DNA of 64,000 nucleotides, taken from the NCBI RefSeq assembly GCF_019925205.1, contig NC_083563.1, forward strand, positions 1,674,001 to 1,738,000. The letters run 5' to 3'. This document shows, one piece after another, positions 27,262 through 40,175 of the stretch (the first letter of the stretch is position 1; each line of letters begins with the position of its first letter). The translations under genes and the position numbers were made by a program. The stretch is from Metopolophium dirhodum (taxonomy: Eukaryota > Arthropoda > Insecta > Hemiptera > Aphididae). The notes under the pieces are model-generated. The model worked only from the letters and a program-made list of their open reading frames with translations, was not told the DNA's origin and searched no databases.

Positions 27262-28385
27262 TTAGATTCTGAGAGGAGCGATGAATGTATTGATTTTACA
27301 ATAATGTGTTTTTTTTTTGTGTCTATGTACACGATAAGTAGTCGAAATAATGCTTCGATTTTCAACTTCAGTATCTTGTTCGATGGGAAAGTGAATATTG
27401 TTGGTGCATTGGGGAGGTCAAAATTTAAAATTCCTAATAGTTTTGAAAAACGCCGGGCAAAACAACATAAAAATGATTGTGTTTTTTTTTTGGGTCTGCC
27501 ATCATCTTTTAGGACAGTAAAAATGCTTAGATTTTCTTCAACAGTATCTTTTCTGATAGGAAAGCGAATCTCGTTGGTACTTTTGGGGGTCAAAAGTAAA
27601 GCGCAGGGAAAAATAAAAGAACAATTAAGAAAAAACGGGAATTTTTACGCAAAATCGGTTTTCCAAAATTCAATTTTGGTTTTTGGTGTAACTCTATATA
27701 TGAACGTATATAGATGACATTTTCACTGGTCGTTTATATTTGCATTTTCTATACAAGATAAAATTTTCAAACTATTTAGATTTGTTTTGAACTGTTTAGG
27801 AACATTTTCTGTTTCCAATTTTATTAGTCTTTTTTTCTACGAATTTCAATAAAACTTTATTTGTTCGGTAAAAAAGCTTGAAAAATTAAAACAAGGCTCC
27901 TACTATATTCTTACAATGACATTTGAAAAATATTAAAAATCCTTAGTCACAGTTTTTATTTATAAGCATTTAAAGTTCAAATCTTAATAAAATACGGAAA
28001 AAAAGCAAATTATTTTGAGTTGAGAATTCATAAAAACTTTTCTTTTTAAATCTAAGATTTGAAAATGTAATACAGGATTCCTCATAAGTTTGTCTACCTT
28101 AATTCATATTTTTACAATGTTGGACATTCACTCGATTTCTCATGTAGCGGTTTTGTTATTTTGTTGTTATTCAAAAACAAATAACTGTAGATACATGATA
28201 ATGTTACTGAATGTTTATATTTTCATTTTCTATACACCATAAAATGTTGAAAATATTTTGACTCTTTTTGGGCTGTTTACGGACATTGTCAATTTTCCAT
28301 TTTTTTAGTTTTTTTTCTATAAATATCAATAAAATTGTATTTTTTGGGTAAAAAAGCGTGAAAATTTAATGCAAGGCTCCTATTA
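27262..28385 (+). repeat. Dispersed repeat with two internal tandem duplications
   Basis: The block opens with TTTAGATTCTGAGAGGAGCG. A ~125-base segment at 27306-27430 is repeated at 27479-27606 (shared words GTGTTTTTTTTTT, ATGCTT-GATTTTC, GTTGGTNC, GGTCAAAA). A second segment at 27733-27905 recurs at 28213-28385, exactly 480 bases on, down to the shared end CAAGGCTCCTA. The overlapping open frames here (169 codons plus, 130 codons minus) fall on the duplicated units and are products of the repeat, not genes. Confidence 0.7.
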
Positions 28386-29702
28386 ACGTACACTGCAGAC
28401 ATTTTTTTAAAAATATTCAGCATTACTAATTTTTCGATCAAAAAAATATTTTTTTTATTATAAACTTGATTTATTTAAACAGTGGAAGTTTTGCATGTTG
28501 GCATTTCACTAAGAGTACACGGTGAGACACCACCACCAATACACCATATTCAGTTGTACCATATACCGTGTAACTGTATAAGTGTATAAGGTATACAGTA
28601 TATATTCCCTAAAGTATAATAGGGTTCAACCCGTGTCCCGCCTCGTCTTTATTCGGAGCCCGTGAACACATTTTGAATACAACATGTATTTTTTAATACA
28701 GTTTTAATCATTTAATAGATGTTTTCATTACGAATGCGGCTCGATACATTGTTTCAAAATAATAAGTGGTCCCTTACCTAAAAAGTCTGACAACCCCTGA
28801 TGGCATTTGATAAAATTTTCTAGTTTGAAATATAAAAAATACAAATCAATTGTACTTACTAAACTATATTTCAGTTATTAATACGAATATATCTAAATCA
28901 CAATCGCATACAAATAATTAAAACCACTTATTTACCTATCTTTTTTATGTTATCTGCACAACGTATAATCATACAAAGTAGCCAAGTCTAAAACTGTGAG
29001 TTTTTAAATAGTAATGTTATGCAGTACCTACTATGTCATCATTATAATATATTAGCATGTCTAGAATTTATTGTGGCAGTTTGGATAATGTCAAACACAC
29101 TTTCAATAATCTCAAAACTTTCCAAACGTTATTGAAACGTGACATACTGACATTCAGTTCGATGTTTGACCAATATGCATTTCCCAACGGCCAACACGGG
29201 TTTTTTCGCCCATTGATTAGTGTTACTTGTTAGTTTGTATAAAATAACACACATAATAATTAACACACAATATTATACATGTTATACAAACATAAATATT
29301 TACTAGGTATTCAACTAACATTACGAATATTGACTTTTCAAATATTCTCAAATTCTATGAAATAAAACTCATAATCAATAATCCTGACCCCATTAACCAG
29401 TAGGTAAGTATATAGTAACTACTAACTAGTAAGTAGTTACCTACAAAATAACTATTCGGAGAGAACAAAACCGACACACCAATATCATCATATCAATATG
29501 AAAAATATATATTTGAAAACTAGGTTATATTTAAGGAATATAATATTATGAAAAACAAATGATCCAAATACCCATGACTGAAAATCACAATGGAAAATTT
29601 AAAATGAAAACTTAGGCTTACAAAAATTAAAATATACATTTGAAATATACAAATCCGCCAATAAATATTAACGCATACCTACAAAAATCTATGAATCAAT
29701 CT

Positions 29703-29703
<1 letters not shown>
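28386..29703. other. Non-coding stretch with old element fragments
   Basis: A GC-richer strip at 28,500-28,800 ends in CTGACAACCCCTG, the kind of sequence that terminates some hAT elements; the other end was not found. Otherwise AT-rich with no gene. Confidence 0.35.

Positions 29704-29739
<36 letters not shown>
29704..29739. repeat. (CAAT)9 microsatellite
   Basis: Nine tetranucleotide units in a row. The short open frame across it (Asn-Gln-Ser-Ile repeats) is a by-product. Confidence 0.95.
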
Positions 29740-29740
<1 letters not shown>

Positions 29741-32700
29741 CTTCTATGACGCTATCAATATAAGCTTCTTATTTTTCCTCTTTCCCTTCGCCCTTCACTC
29801 ACGACTATATGGGGTCGGTCACCCTTGCCTGCTTACACATCCTTAGCACTGTAACCCTTCTTTACTCAATTTATTGATATAATATCTTCCAAAATATGCA
29901 AATATGCAAATATGTGAATCGCATAATATAATGAATATTATATATACACGCATATAATAATATAGGTATCGCAATTTCTTCTAATAGAGCATTGGTTGTT
30001 ACACATCAAATAGACCAACGTTAACTAATTTAATGAATAGGTAGGTATAGCGGTGCGTCAGACATCATCATTGATGTGGTAGTGTAATTTTCAGTATCAA
30101 TTAAACCTTCATCAGTTCAGCGTGGACTACCGTTATGGTATATTATGTTGTGTTATATGATCGTTTTATGGACGCACATCAGGCAAACGCGAGACAACTC
30201 GTAATTATTATCCAAAATGACAAAATATACGCACTGTGTTTTTGGATATGAGTCAAAAGACAAAACATTAAAAAAATTATGAAAGTTGCGTGGTTTTCAA
30301 ATCACTACCCAATTTCAGAGTCCTGGAATCTTCTTCAAAATCAAACTTAAAATGATACTCACTTATTATATATTATTATATTCACTTCTCGATATTCTAT
30401 AGGCTGTTTTGCTATATTCCAGAAGCGGCCAAACGGACGACCGTGGTCGATTTCAAAAACGATTCCCATTTGTCAGAATTTATTATTATACATTTATAGC
30501 ACCCCCCATAAAAAATCCCAGTGACCGCTGTCGACAATAGTTATGTGTATTTTATGGCTGCTCAAATGAAAAATACATTCTCAGTAGATCTTTATCTAAA
30601 AAAGTTGGGCCTCCCATGTTTATACTGTTTCTTATTTTGAAATTTTACTACCTATGTAAGCTATTACACAGGCTCAATATTTTGTCCACCATTTTCTCTA
30701 TGGCATAACGGACTTTCGTCTCGAATAATATCGACTCGAAATAAATTAAAATACTCTACACCTGAAGCCGTGTCAAACGCGCGGCCCACGACTCTTTTTT
30801 TTCTGATCACGGCCACCAAGATCGTCGGACAAATAAATTAAAACAAAGAGCAACAACAGTTAAATAAAAAAATAAATAGAAACAATTTATGTTTCGTGCA
30901 TGCATGTTAAAGCAGAGAGAAATACATTTTGGTATTCATATTATGTCATGTGTGTTACCTACGTGGTGGTGGCTACGCACTTTCCCTGAACAATTTGTGT
31001 GAAATGTTTTTTCGATAAGGTTTTTTTATGCTGCCCGCATAGTATTCCGTTCAATATTTTTGGCCCATATAATACCATACCTAAGTTTGTCATGAAACCA
31101 GACCAACAGTATTTTTTATTCAAATTGAAATTTCAATCGCATTAATTTGTTTACGCCATAATATTATATTTGTGTTCGTAACAGTAAAGATTACCGATCT
31201 TTACTGTTACAAAAATCGGAAAGCTCTGATGAAAAAAAATCTGAATATTAAAAATTAAACCCATCTTTACATGATAGTTTATAAAAGTGATTATGAGCGA
31301 ACATTTTTGCGTTAATCTACTAGGGAAAATGTGTGATTTATCAAACCAAAGATTTCGTGTAATCCCTATAAAGACAGCTAACGGCTAGCAAATATAATTG
31401 GGCATCAAACAAATTATTTATGTTTTATTTTTGTAACAAAATAATTTTATGACCAAAGTCTGCGCGTAAAACACGTGTAGGACCTATTTATAAGACGTGT
31501 AGGTTTAAACTCTAAACCTGTATACAGAGCATTGTGTAGACCATTGTTTTGGATTGGCATTGGCTTAAGGGCGGAATTAATATTGTGACACCACTATAAG
31601 ATCAATATATTATAGGTGTATACATTTATAAAGCGTGACAACCAATGAAATATAGAAGATATAAAATCGCGGAGTAAAAGATGCAATACCTAAAAAAAGG
31701 GAATACGAGAGCTGTACTACTGTATGGGGTTGGATGTCTGTTAACTTGAAAGCAATAATAAATCATTCTATTTGAAAAAACAATTCTAAGTATAGCTGAG
31801 ATTATCTCCTAAAAAAATCTAATTTTCTTGTTTTTTCATTTTAAATAAAGATAAAATATATAGCACTCGATTGAGATGTATTTTTGATACTCGCTGCAGG
31901 GTAGTAAGTTGTGTCTGAAGTGCTTTCTTATACAAGCAAAGAGAATATTATTAATTTAAGCCCATTAATAGTATACAACTGAACAAATAAATAAAATATT
32001 ACAACTTAGAACTGTTAACTCGTCATAAACATTATTATTGGGAAATAAATGTCTCGTGGGAATTGAATAGTACCTACCTACTATCCTATACATAAAGTAA
32101 TAAGGTAATGGATTTTCCATTTTCCTGTCACTCCAAATTATTTAATTCACCTGGGACATCATTTATTAACTATTAACGTGGAAAAATGGGCTACAAAACT
32201 ATACACGTAAGTTTGATGGTTGAACATTTGAAGTTTCCTCAAAGTACCAATATTCTAGTGCATCACAAGTATTTACAAATTATTTTAACCCTTAAATATT
32301 TTTGATTAAATAAACAAATATACTTTTATAAACCGTTCGGTTAATTTTAATATTAACGAACTCATTTGAATATTTTTTTAAATCACATTTTAAATATAGT
32401 TTTTGTTCCAAACCTTTTTTTTTTAAGTTAACGTATTTTTTTTTTACTCAGAAATTTTAAAACTTTATTTCTAAATTACCATATGTGTCTAATTTTCAAG
32501 CGCTAGAGAAAGATTTATATGACTTTTAGGACATTCATTCTACATTGATACATAACCATCGCTAGCGATCCTAAATATAATAATAAAAAAAATAAATAAA
32601 AAGCATAATATATCATTGTTAAGCATCCAAAGTTCAAACCAATATAATAATATAATATAGTATATTATAAAGCTTCCTACTTCCCTTACAAATCCAAAAA

Positions 32701-35700
32701 TAAGAAAACAAGGATCTTTTATCGTATTTTGGGTACGATTTATTTGCACATCGATTTAAGTATAACCGTTATAGGTAGAGGTATTTAATATTTTTAAGAA
32801 CTATAATAACTTTTATTATAATATACATTGATGTATTTTGTTAATACCTAGTAATACCTACCTATGAACCTAAATATTATTATTATCATTAAGTATTTAA
32901 ATCTGAACACAAAAATCAAATTGTTTCAATGCACCTAAGTATATTTCGCTATTTCTTTAACGATGAATGAATTGATAGATGACTGTAATACTACCCATAC
33001 TGGGTGGCGTTTTAATGTAATACATTGTAGGAGAAAAAATAAAAGCATAAACTACTATCCAAGAAAAAAACTGAATCCCGAACGAGGTTAGAAGGAGTAC
33101 ATAAAATAGTACTACCGTACTCAATGTCATTATAGTCTGTCATTTCTTCGGTAACGGTTCTAAAATAGTCAATATATTAAAAAGAGCTTAATATGTATAA
33201 TACTGCTACTTAATTCAAGTAAAAAATAAAACACATTCAAATGTGTAGTTCTAATCGACTTACTGTTAGACTTAAGTATTAAAAACTTAAGGAACGTAGC
33301 CATTTAAATATGTATTTAATCCTACTTTCAATGTTAATATTATAAATGTTAATATTTAATAACAATCTTGCAGGTATATAGTCTCTAAACCGTTACAATT
33401 AATAGGACATAGGTATATATATTTATCCTCCAAACATTAATATCAATTGTTTGTTTTAAAATTATAATTACCTACTTTAGTCATTAAGAATATTATTACA
33501 ATTTACAACTTATTTGATTTCACGCTATGTTTATATAGTCATTAATCATTATTGAAAATAAATTATTATAAATGTAATCTCTTTAACTTAGAAAAAAAAT
33601 GTTGTTATACTTATATTTTTAAATATTAATATCATAAAATATATTCATTCAATTTCTATAAAGGATATTATCGTGTAACAGTAGGTATACAATTTTCAAT
33701 TCATTTTAAAACCATATAAAATGTTATGTTAACATATCTTTAAAAACTGTAATACGTTTACAATTATATTGTATTTCATACGTGTCATTTACTACAAAAT
33801 GTTTGTAATAGAAGTTAAATTTCCATATTATGAATTATTAAATTGTCAACTTAAACTACATAATACCTATTCTATTCATTTTTATTCCCTCGCTATGAAT
33901 AATATTACAATAAATTGTACAAATATATTTAAGCGGTTACACTGTTACATAAATGACGAACATATCATTCTTACATTTTAATATTTTTTCATACATGAAT
34001 AGGTACAACAACCTGTACGTGTATATTCATTTTATGATGAATTAATATTTAAAAAAAAGGGTAGTGACATCATTCCTGCGTTATTTAGGCCCCGGTTGTA
34101 ATTAGGATTTTGTGCCCCTGCTGCAGGTAAACACATTGATATGCTACCTACCCAGTCTTCCTCTCTTTTTTTCGTCTTAAATATTCATAGTGTGTATAAA
34201 TATATATATATAGCCATTAATAATGCTCATTAAAAAGCGAAATCGCCTAAAACTGATTTATTCGAAAAATGTGCTACCATTAAAAAGAATGGCCCTCTAC
34301 ATCGCATGCGCTACTATAATATGATATTGATATATGAACCTATAGTAATATGTATATTTCTACACAAAAACGCTATTAGTAAACATCATTCTTCAACACG
34401 CGATAAATCAAATTTAAAGTGCCATAATCCAGTCAGCAGTCAGTTAATTTAGGTCCACTTTGCATACCTTGCATTATCCTATATTACATAGTACCTACAT
34501 AATAATGAAACCTTTAAAGGCTTAAGGCTAAAAGTTGAAACAATTTAAGATACCGAACAAAAGGAGGGATCAGTAATTTATTTTATATTTTTTAACTTTC
34601 GCACGTTTTTAATGTTTATTTGCAATCGTTAATGCGCATCAGAATAATTAATTCAATTTCATCAATCATATTAAATATTAAAAAAGCATTAGCCTAATAC
34701 CCGAATTAAATTAATCTAATGCACAGATATTAACGATTACATATAAACGTGGTAAACAATGTATTTTTCGAACAGAAGTGCTCGCAAAAATTTTATAATT
34801 TTTGAACATTTATAAATATTGAACGTGGATTACAATACCGATAAATTACAATTTTAAATTTAGTCCTAAAATATTTTCTATCTTACTATGTTACTCCTTA
34901 TCCTATGATGGATTCAATAAAATCGTTTTCAACCTCTATTGTACTTAGGTAATTTAAAAGCAATGATGAGCAATAGCGTTACAAAATAACTTGGTAGGTA
35001 CGTAATATTTGATTTAGTGTTATATAAAGTTATTTATCAAATTTAATTTCTTCCGAAGATGTGCGATGTAATTGTTTATAATAACTAATAAGCCACGTGT
35101 TAAAATGTTATAAAAATAAATACTGATACCATAATTATTATATTTGTCAATAATTGTCATTGATGTTTAAATGATATTTTTTACAAATATTTAGTGTTGT
35201 ATTTTATTTTCGAAACGTATTAAAAATAATAAAAATCAAGTAGGTGTCCAACTAAAACCTACTAAAAATATCTTATATATTTTGATAATAGTTTACAAGA
35301 CAAGATAACAATTATAACAATAATATATTTGATTTGAGTCTTTATAATTTAAACTATAATATGTATAATATATAATATATATTCAAAAATAATAAACACA
35401 AAGTAAATATACGGTATTATAAATAAGTATGTAGATTACATTACTCTATGCGCATTAGAAATATTTAAAGAAAAAAAATAATAACTGACCAATAAAAGTT
35501 GATATTTATTTGAAGTTTAATTATTAATGTTTGTTTACAAATTAAATCAATATTCAGTCAAGTCTAATTAGGTATTTCATAGAAACGTCTACATTAAAAA
35601 AAAAAAAAATCAATAGGTTTTTAAATATTAATCCATTTTAGTTTAATATAACTACAATATTTTTATTTTTAAAAAATATCATTTTACATTTAGGTTTATT

Positions 35701-37340
35701 TAAGAAGAAGGATTCCAAGCATTATTCTTTGAGTGTATGCCGTATTGATAATGTCCATTGAATACATTTTATGAATTTTACTCAGTAGTCAACACACTTT
35801 AATTTCATATCTTTTAATCTATATTAATTGTTTTATTTTATAATAAGCACTAGTAGTTTTTATGTACCTAACTGTTTGATAGTATGAATTTATTTTAATA
35901 TTAAAATTTGAGTTCAACTTAAAGTTAAAAAGTTTAGTAAAAAAAATAATAGTTAAACGATAACAAAGTTATGTATAAACCAAGTATAACAAATAATGAT
36001 AATGCACAATATACAAATATACTTACAAGATCATCCATGTTTTCACGTGGTAAATTTGGCGGGCAATTTTTAATGCTCAACAATAATTATCACACAATTG
36101 TCTAGAGATTTAAGCAAACTGAAAAATGATTTTAAACGTTGTGTTATAAAGTAAATCTTTGTATTGTTAGAAAATAAAAAACCTAACCACTTCGATTGAT
36201 GCTGATTGAAAAAAAAAATAAACGATAAATTATATTTTTGGACGAGTTAAAGCGGTCAACGCTCACCTTCACACAAACGGGACTGAGAGGAAAATGATAC
36301 TGAAGGGCTTGCCGTCGGGTGTTCATCATACACCTACACGCACCCTCTCTGTTGCATGGCTCTTCCCCCCAAATACCACCCCAACTTAAAAACATATTTC
36401 ACGAATTCTTATTTTATGGTCTACAACTTATTGGGGAGGAGAAAACATTCACTTTTCTATTTGTTATACTGTAGCCTATTTTTTTTCCAATTAAATTTCT
36501 ATGACAAAATAGTGAATAAAAAAATATTTTATACGACACTATATATTTATGTATAGGCCGTCGAATTAAGTACCTATCAACAATACATTATACAATGTGG
36601 TTATACCTACTTAACAGCTATCCATAAACTAATCAATGTCATTAAATAGTTACTATATACTGTTTAGTTTCAAATATACTTAACGTGATTAAAATCATTT
36701 ACACATATTTAACACACGTGAAAGTTGTTTGAAATAAATATTTAGTGTTGATATTTATGTATTGCCATCGTATATTTTTCCACGGATAACTTCTCTGGCA
36801 TTCTTATAGCATTATATAAAAAGTTTGAAAACTCGGTTTTCTCTACACGTGAAGCTGACTACGACTATTTGTATGTAATGTTTCAGAAATTCTGAAATAT
36901 AAAACCAATTATTATTAAATCATTCAGTAACTGTAAGTGTTCAACGCATAGAATAAGCAACTAAATTTTAATTTGATTCCCTATTTGTATTACACGTTTG
37001 ATTAAATAGATTATATTTTGAACTATAAATAATTGAAATTTGTTCATTATTTTGAATATGACCAGTTAAATGAGTTTAAAATATTACGAAACAAATTTGC
37101 AATTATGTGGGCAGTAGAAAATATAAATGGTCTGTCTAATTAATCTATATCAAACATGTTTTAAGAGAAAATAGGACATGATAAATTAATTAGGTACCTA
37201 GGTATGTAAATATACAGTTTTTACTAACTAATTGATTATGTATATCGTATAGCCGTACCTGATACCTATAGGTAGGTATATTATATAGGACATAGCTTTT
37301 TTTAATTCAATGAATTAAAAATGTAAAAATATTATAAAAA
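29740..37340. other. Long AT-rich stretch without a supported gene
   Basis: Apart from the perfect hairpin at 31178-31210, only fragments are seen. GTGTCAAACGCGCGGCCC near 30771 resembles a hAT element end, and AGGCCCCGGTTGT near 34089 may be another repeat border. No frame shows exon-like borders together with coding composition. Confidence 0.4.
31178..31210. repeat. Perfect 14-bp hairpin with 5-base loop
   Basis: GTAACAGTAAAGAT, loop TACCG, then ATCTTTACTGTTAC. The arms match at every position and the pairing stops sharply outside. Confidence 0.85.
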
Positions 37341-37397
37341 ATAAAAAACACATCATTGTAAAATCAATACATTGATCGCTCCGCTCAGAATCCAAAA
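37341..37397 (-). repeat. End of the TCTGAGCGGAGCGA dispersed repeat
   Basis: Reads in reverse as GATTCTGAGCGGAGCGATCA, then a CAATACATTGATTTTACAATGATGTGTT-like stretch of the same family as 27262. This is the best conserved end in the window. Confidence 0.6.
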
Positions 37398-37601
37398 TAT
37401 TATATTTATTTATATAGTTGACTTTAGATTTGAGCCTTGCAAATCTTAAAAAAATTATTGATAAATAATGTAAATAGTCTAATTTGTAGACTTTATAGTA
37501 GTGTTTAATGTAATAATGTTTATATAATTCGTAAGTAGGTACCTATTTAAATGTTAATATTTCAAATATATTATTAAATCTCCAATACTATAATTCTTGA
37601 T

Positions 37602-37886
37602 GGGGGGACGGAATGACCGAGTGACCGAGCGGATTAGCCGTCGGTTGCGACGCACACCGGCGCCGGTTCGATGCCGGCCACGGGGGGCATTTTTCTTCAG
37701 GCAAGTCACGGTGTCCGGAGAGAAGTGCCGCCATCCCCCATCCAGGGCATGGCAGATACCTACGGGTGCTTACCAAAAAATCTGCCAAAACCAAAACACA
37801 CATGTTTAAAACTTACAGTACCCTCCCCCACAGTAATAACCATCCAATGGCCTGAGTTGCGCGGGATAGTTAATAAAAAAAAAAAA
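37602..37886 (+). mobile_element. tRNA-derived SINE, copy 1
   Basis: The head resembles a Ser/Leu-type tRNA gene. An A-box region GACCGAGCGGATTAG lies at about 37623-37637 and a perfect B box GGTTCGATGCC at 37665-37675. The body has ATGGCAGATACCTACGGGT and a distal ACCCTCCCCCACAGT block and ends in an A tail. The flanks ATTCTTGATGG (37593-37603) and ATTCTTAATGG (37887-37897) form an 11-bp target duplication with one mismatch. A duplicated TGACCGAG at the head is private to this copy. SINEs are transcribed by RNA polymerase III and moved by LINE enzymes. Overlapping open frames of 70-93 codons are shadows of the SINE. Confidence 0.85.
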
Positions 37887-37897
37887 ATTCTTAATGG

Positions 37898-39175
37898 AAA
37901 TAAGTATATTAAAAGGACATTTTATTTTTATGTGACAAATTATATTACGTAGGTAATGATAGATATGTATTTTATTCGATCTACATAATAGCAATTTATC
38001 TAGTTGGTAACTATCAGATTTTTTTCTCTTTATACATTCCTTATAACAATTAATAACTATACCTATTAATTATTATAAGTCAGATCTCTACAGTTTGTAT
38101 ATTATAGTATTTTACTATTGTAGTAGGTATTGTATACGTATTAAAATATTATGTTAAAGTTCTGAATAATCAAATCTAAACATTTTACTGTGCTTAATTT
38201 ATTAAATTGTTGAACATTCGCATTCTTAAAAAAAAGAAAAAACTATTTCGAAAATTGTATGCTTACATGAATAGGTAAACCGACGTTTAAGAACATTACG
38301 CAATAAAAAAAAAACCAAAATAAATATAAATAAAAATGTTTGTCTCTTGAGTATCATTGCTAAGTTACAAAGCAATCGATTTTGTTAAAAACGAATGTGC
38401 AGTAAATTTAACATTTTTAGTTTTGTAGTTTTTCAACTGGGTTTTAAAACTACTGGTAAAATAAAAAAAAACCTGTTTTACGTACAATCTGTTTTCTATT
38501 TCCAATGTATGCGTATATGTATATATATATACATAATATGGCCACTATATTGGACAGGAAAAACATGAAACTTTCAGAGCATTTTTACTGCCCTATAAAG
38601 GATTTTCCCTCCAAAAAAAATAAAAATAAACCACATCATTATTTTACTACCAAGACCATCAATACATCGGAATAGCTCAGACCCTCTTGATCCGCCCGGA
38701 ATCTAAAATGTCGGTATTACCTAAATATTTATCAATTATATACTTATACATCAAACAGTATTTATATATGTATATGTAAATATGTTTCTAAAATATTGTC
38801 ATGGTGAATTCACAAACGCCTGCAGCTAAGAAAAATGTTGATTTACAATTCGGGTGTGGATCCTAAAACAACTATATTATGTACAGTACACACGCATAGA
38901 AACAGAAGACCACCCTGTACAACCAACGTCATAATATCGTATAAACAGCAATTATGAATTCACCAAAACACCGCTTTATGAAATTGTAATTCCAGGAACA
39001 TTTGAATAGTCAAATGAATGGCTTACACTAACGCTAGTGTGTTACCTATATAGGTAGGTTGAGTGAATAAAATATTGCCTCGAATGAATCATACATTTAT
39101 ACTCTATTTAACTAATTTACAAATTACCTCCACCAAGACAATTTGACAACAATTTCATATCGGATATATTATTTA
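37898..39175. other. AT-rich non-coding stretch
   Basis: A decayed reverse copy of the TCTGAGCGGAGCGA repeat end lies at about 38625-38710 (CACATCATTATTTTACTACC ... CCGCCCGGAATCTAAAA). No gene is seen. Confidence 0.4.
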
Positions 39176-40175
39176 CCAGGTGATTCTTCTATCATTGGAG
39201 GACACTCATAATTGCAAAAAGTATAAATCAGGGGTGCCATTAGGGGTATCGCAGGATATACATTGGCGGCCCTATTTTTCACCGTATCATATTGGCCTGC
39301 TTTAATTTAATGCTGGCGCCGATGCCCGATGTATCAGTTGAATTTAATTAATTGAAATAATTGATATAAGATAAAAATATTTTATAAATAAAGGGATATA
39401 CATAGATATACTTCGATATTAAAGACATAGAAAGAAAATGTATATTAATGAATAATGATATTATACTTTTATTAGTGTTATCCCTTAAGATATTAATTAT
39501 TTTTCGTCCCTAGTAGTAATAGGTTAGAAATAACTCCAACATGGCTACATTTCAATTTTCATTGTTATAACTGTGGCCCGGTAAAAATTTTGGCAGCCCT
39601 ATTTAAAACTGAAATGGCGCCCCTGGTATAAATGTTTTGAAAAAATATCATATAACAATTATATATATTTTAATATTTTGTATCCATAATTTTATTTAAG
39701 TTTTTATTTTTTTTTAATTTCATGTTTCAAATCAGAATTTTTTTTAAATATTTCTGTACATACAAACTAAATTTGTGACGAGTAGCTTATGACTTTATGA
39801 GTTATAAATATTTAAAGTTTTGAATTTTGATGAGCGGAGTGGGGTGGTATGCCATTCCCCTTTCGAAATGTCGGTCCACTACAGACTTCACTCAACTAAA
39901 CTTTAAATACTTATAACTCATAAACTACTCATCCTGAATTCGATTTTTATGTATCAAAATACGCTGTTTTCAAAGATGAAATTAAAACTATGTTGTACCT
40001 ATGTTGTAATTCAAAAAAGTAAAACTTAAAAAATTATTAGAATAAAAAAAAAATAAAAATATAATTTATTTAATAAAAACGTTGTTTTGTAACGACTTAA
40101 AACCATGTAAAAAAAATATTTTCAAAAACATTAATACTTTTTGAATAATGAGTGCCCTTAATTGAATCACTCGGT
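39176..40175. mobile_element. Foldback element interrupted by a hAT insertion
   Basis: The left end CCAGGTGATTC continues to GGACACTCATAATTGCAAAAA. The right end, reverse-complemented, gives CGAGTGATTC continuing to GGCACTCATTATTCAAAAA. The arms run inward for some 200-280 bases and meet near 39,830-39,900, where a strong pair (TTATAAATATTTAAAGTTT against AAACTTTAAATACTTATAA) closes the fold. Without the nested 397-bp element and one duplication copy the host is about 595 bases. There is no coding sequence; mobility would depend on a transposase in trans. Confidence 0.75.
39229..39625. mobile_element. Non-autonomous hAT-type element nested in the foldback (397 bp)
   Basis: Termini are CAGGGGTGCCATT (left) and, reverse-complemented, CAGGGGCGCCATT (right). 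A perfect 8-bp duplication GTATAAAT flanks it (39221-39228 and 39626-39633). CAGGGG ends with 8-bp duplications are typical of hAT elements. The opposite arm of the foldback host still has the unoccupied site as GTATTAAT, confirming the insertion boundary. There is no coding sequence. Confidence 0.9.

Noticed and set aside
27201..27717. Overlapping 169-codon (plus) and 130-codon (minus) open frames as genes
   Set aside because: They lie on duplicated units of a dispersed repeat, overlap on opposite strands and have no known domain or splice context.
37588..37952. Open frames of 62-93 codons on both strands around 37.6-38.0 kb
   Set aside because: They are frames running through the GC-rich tRNA-derived SINE and its flank.
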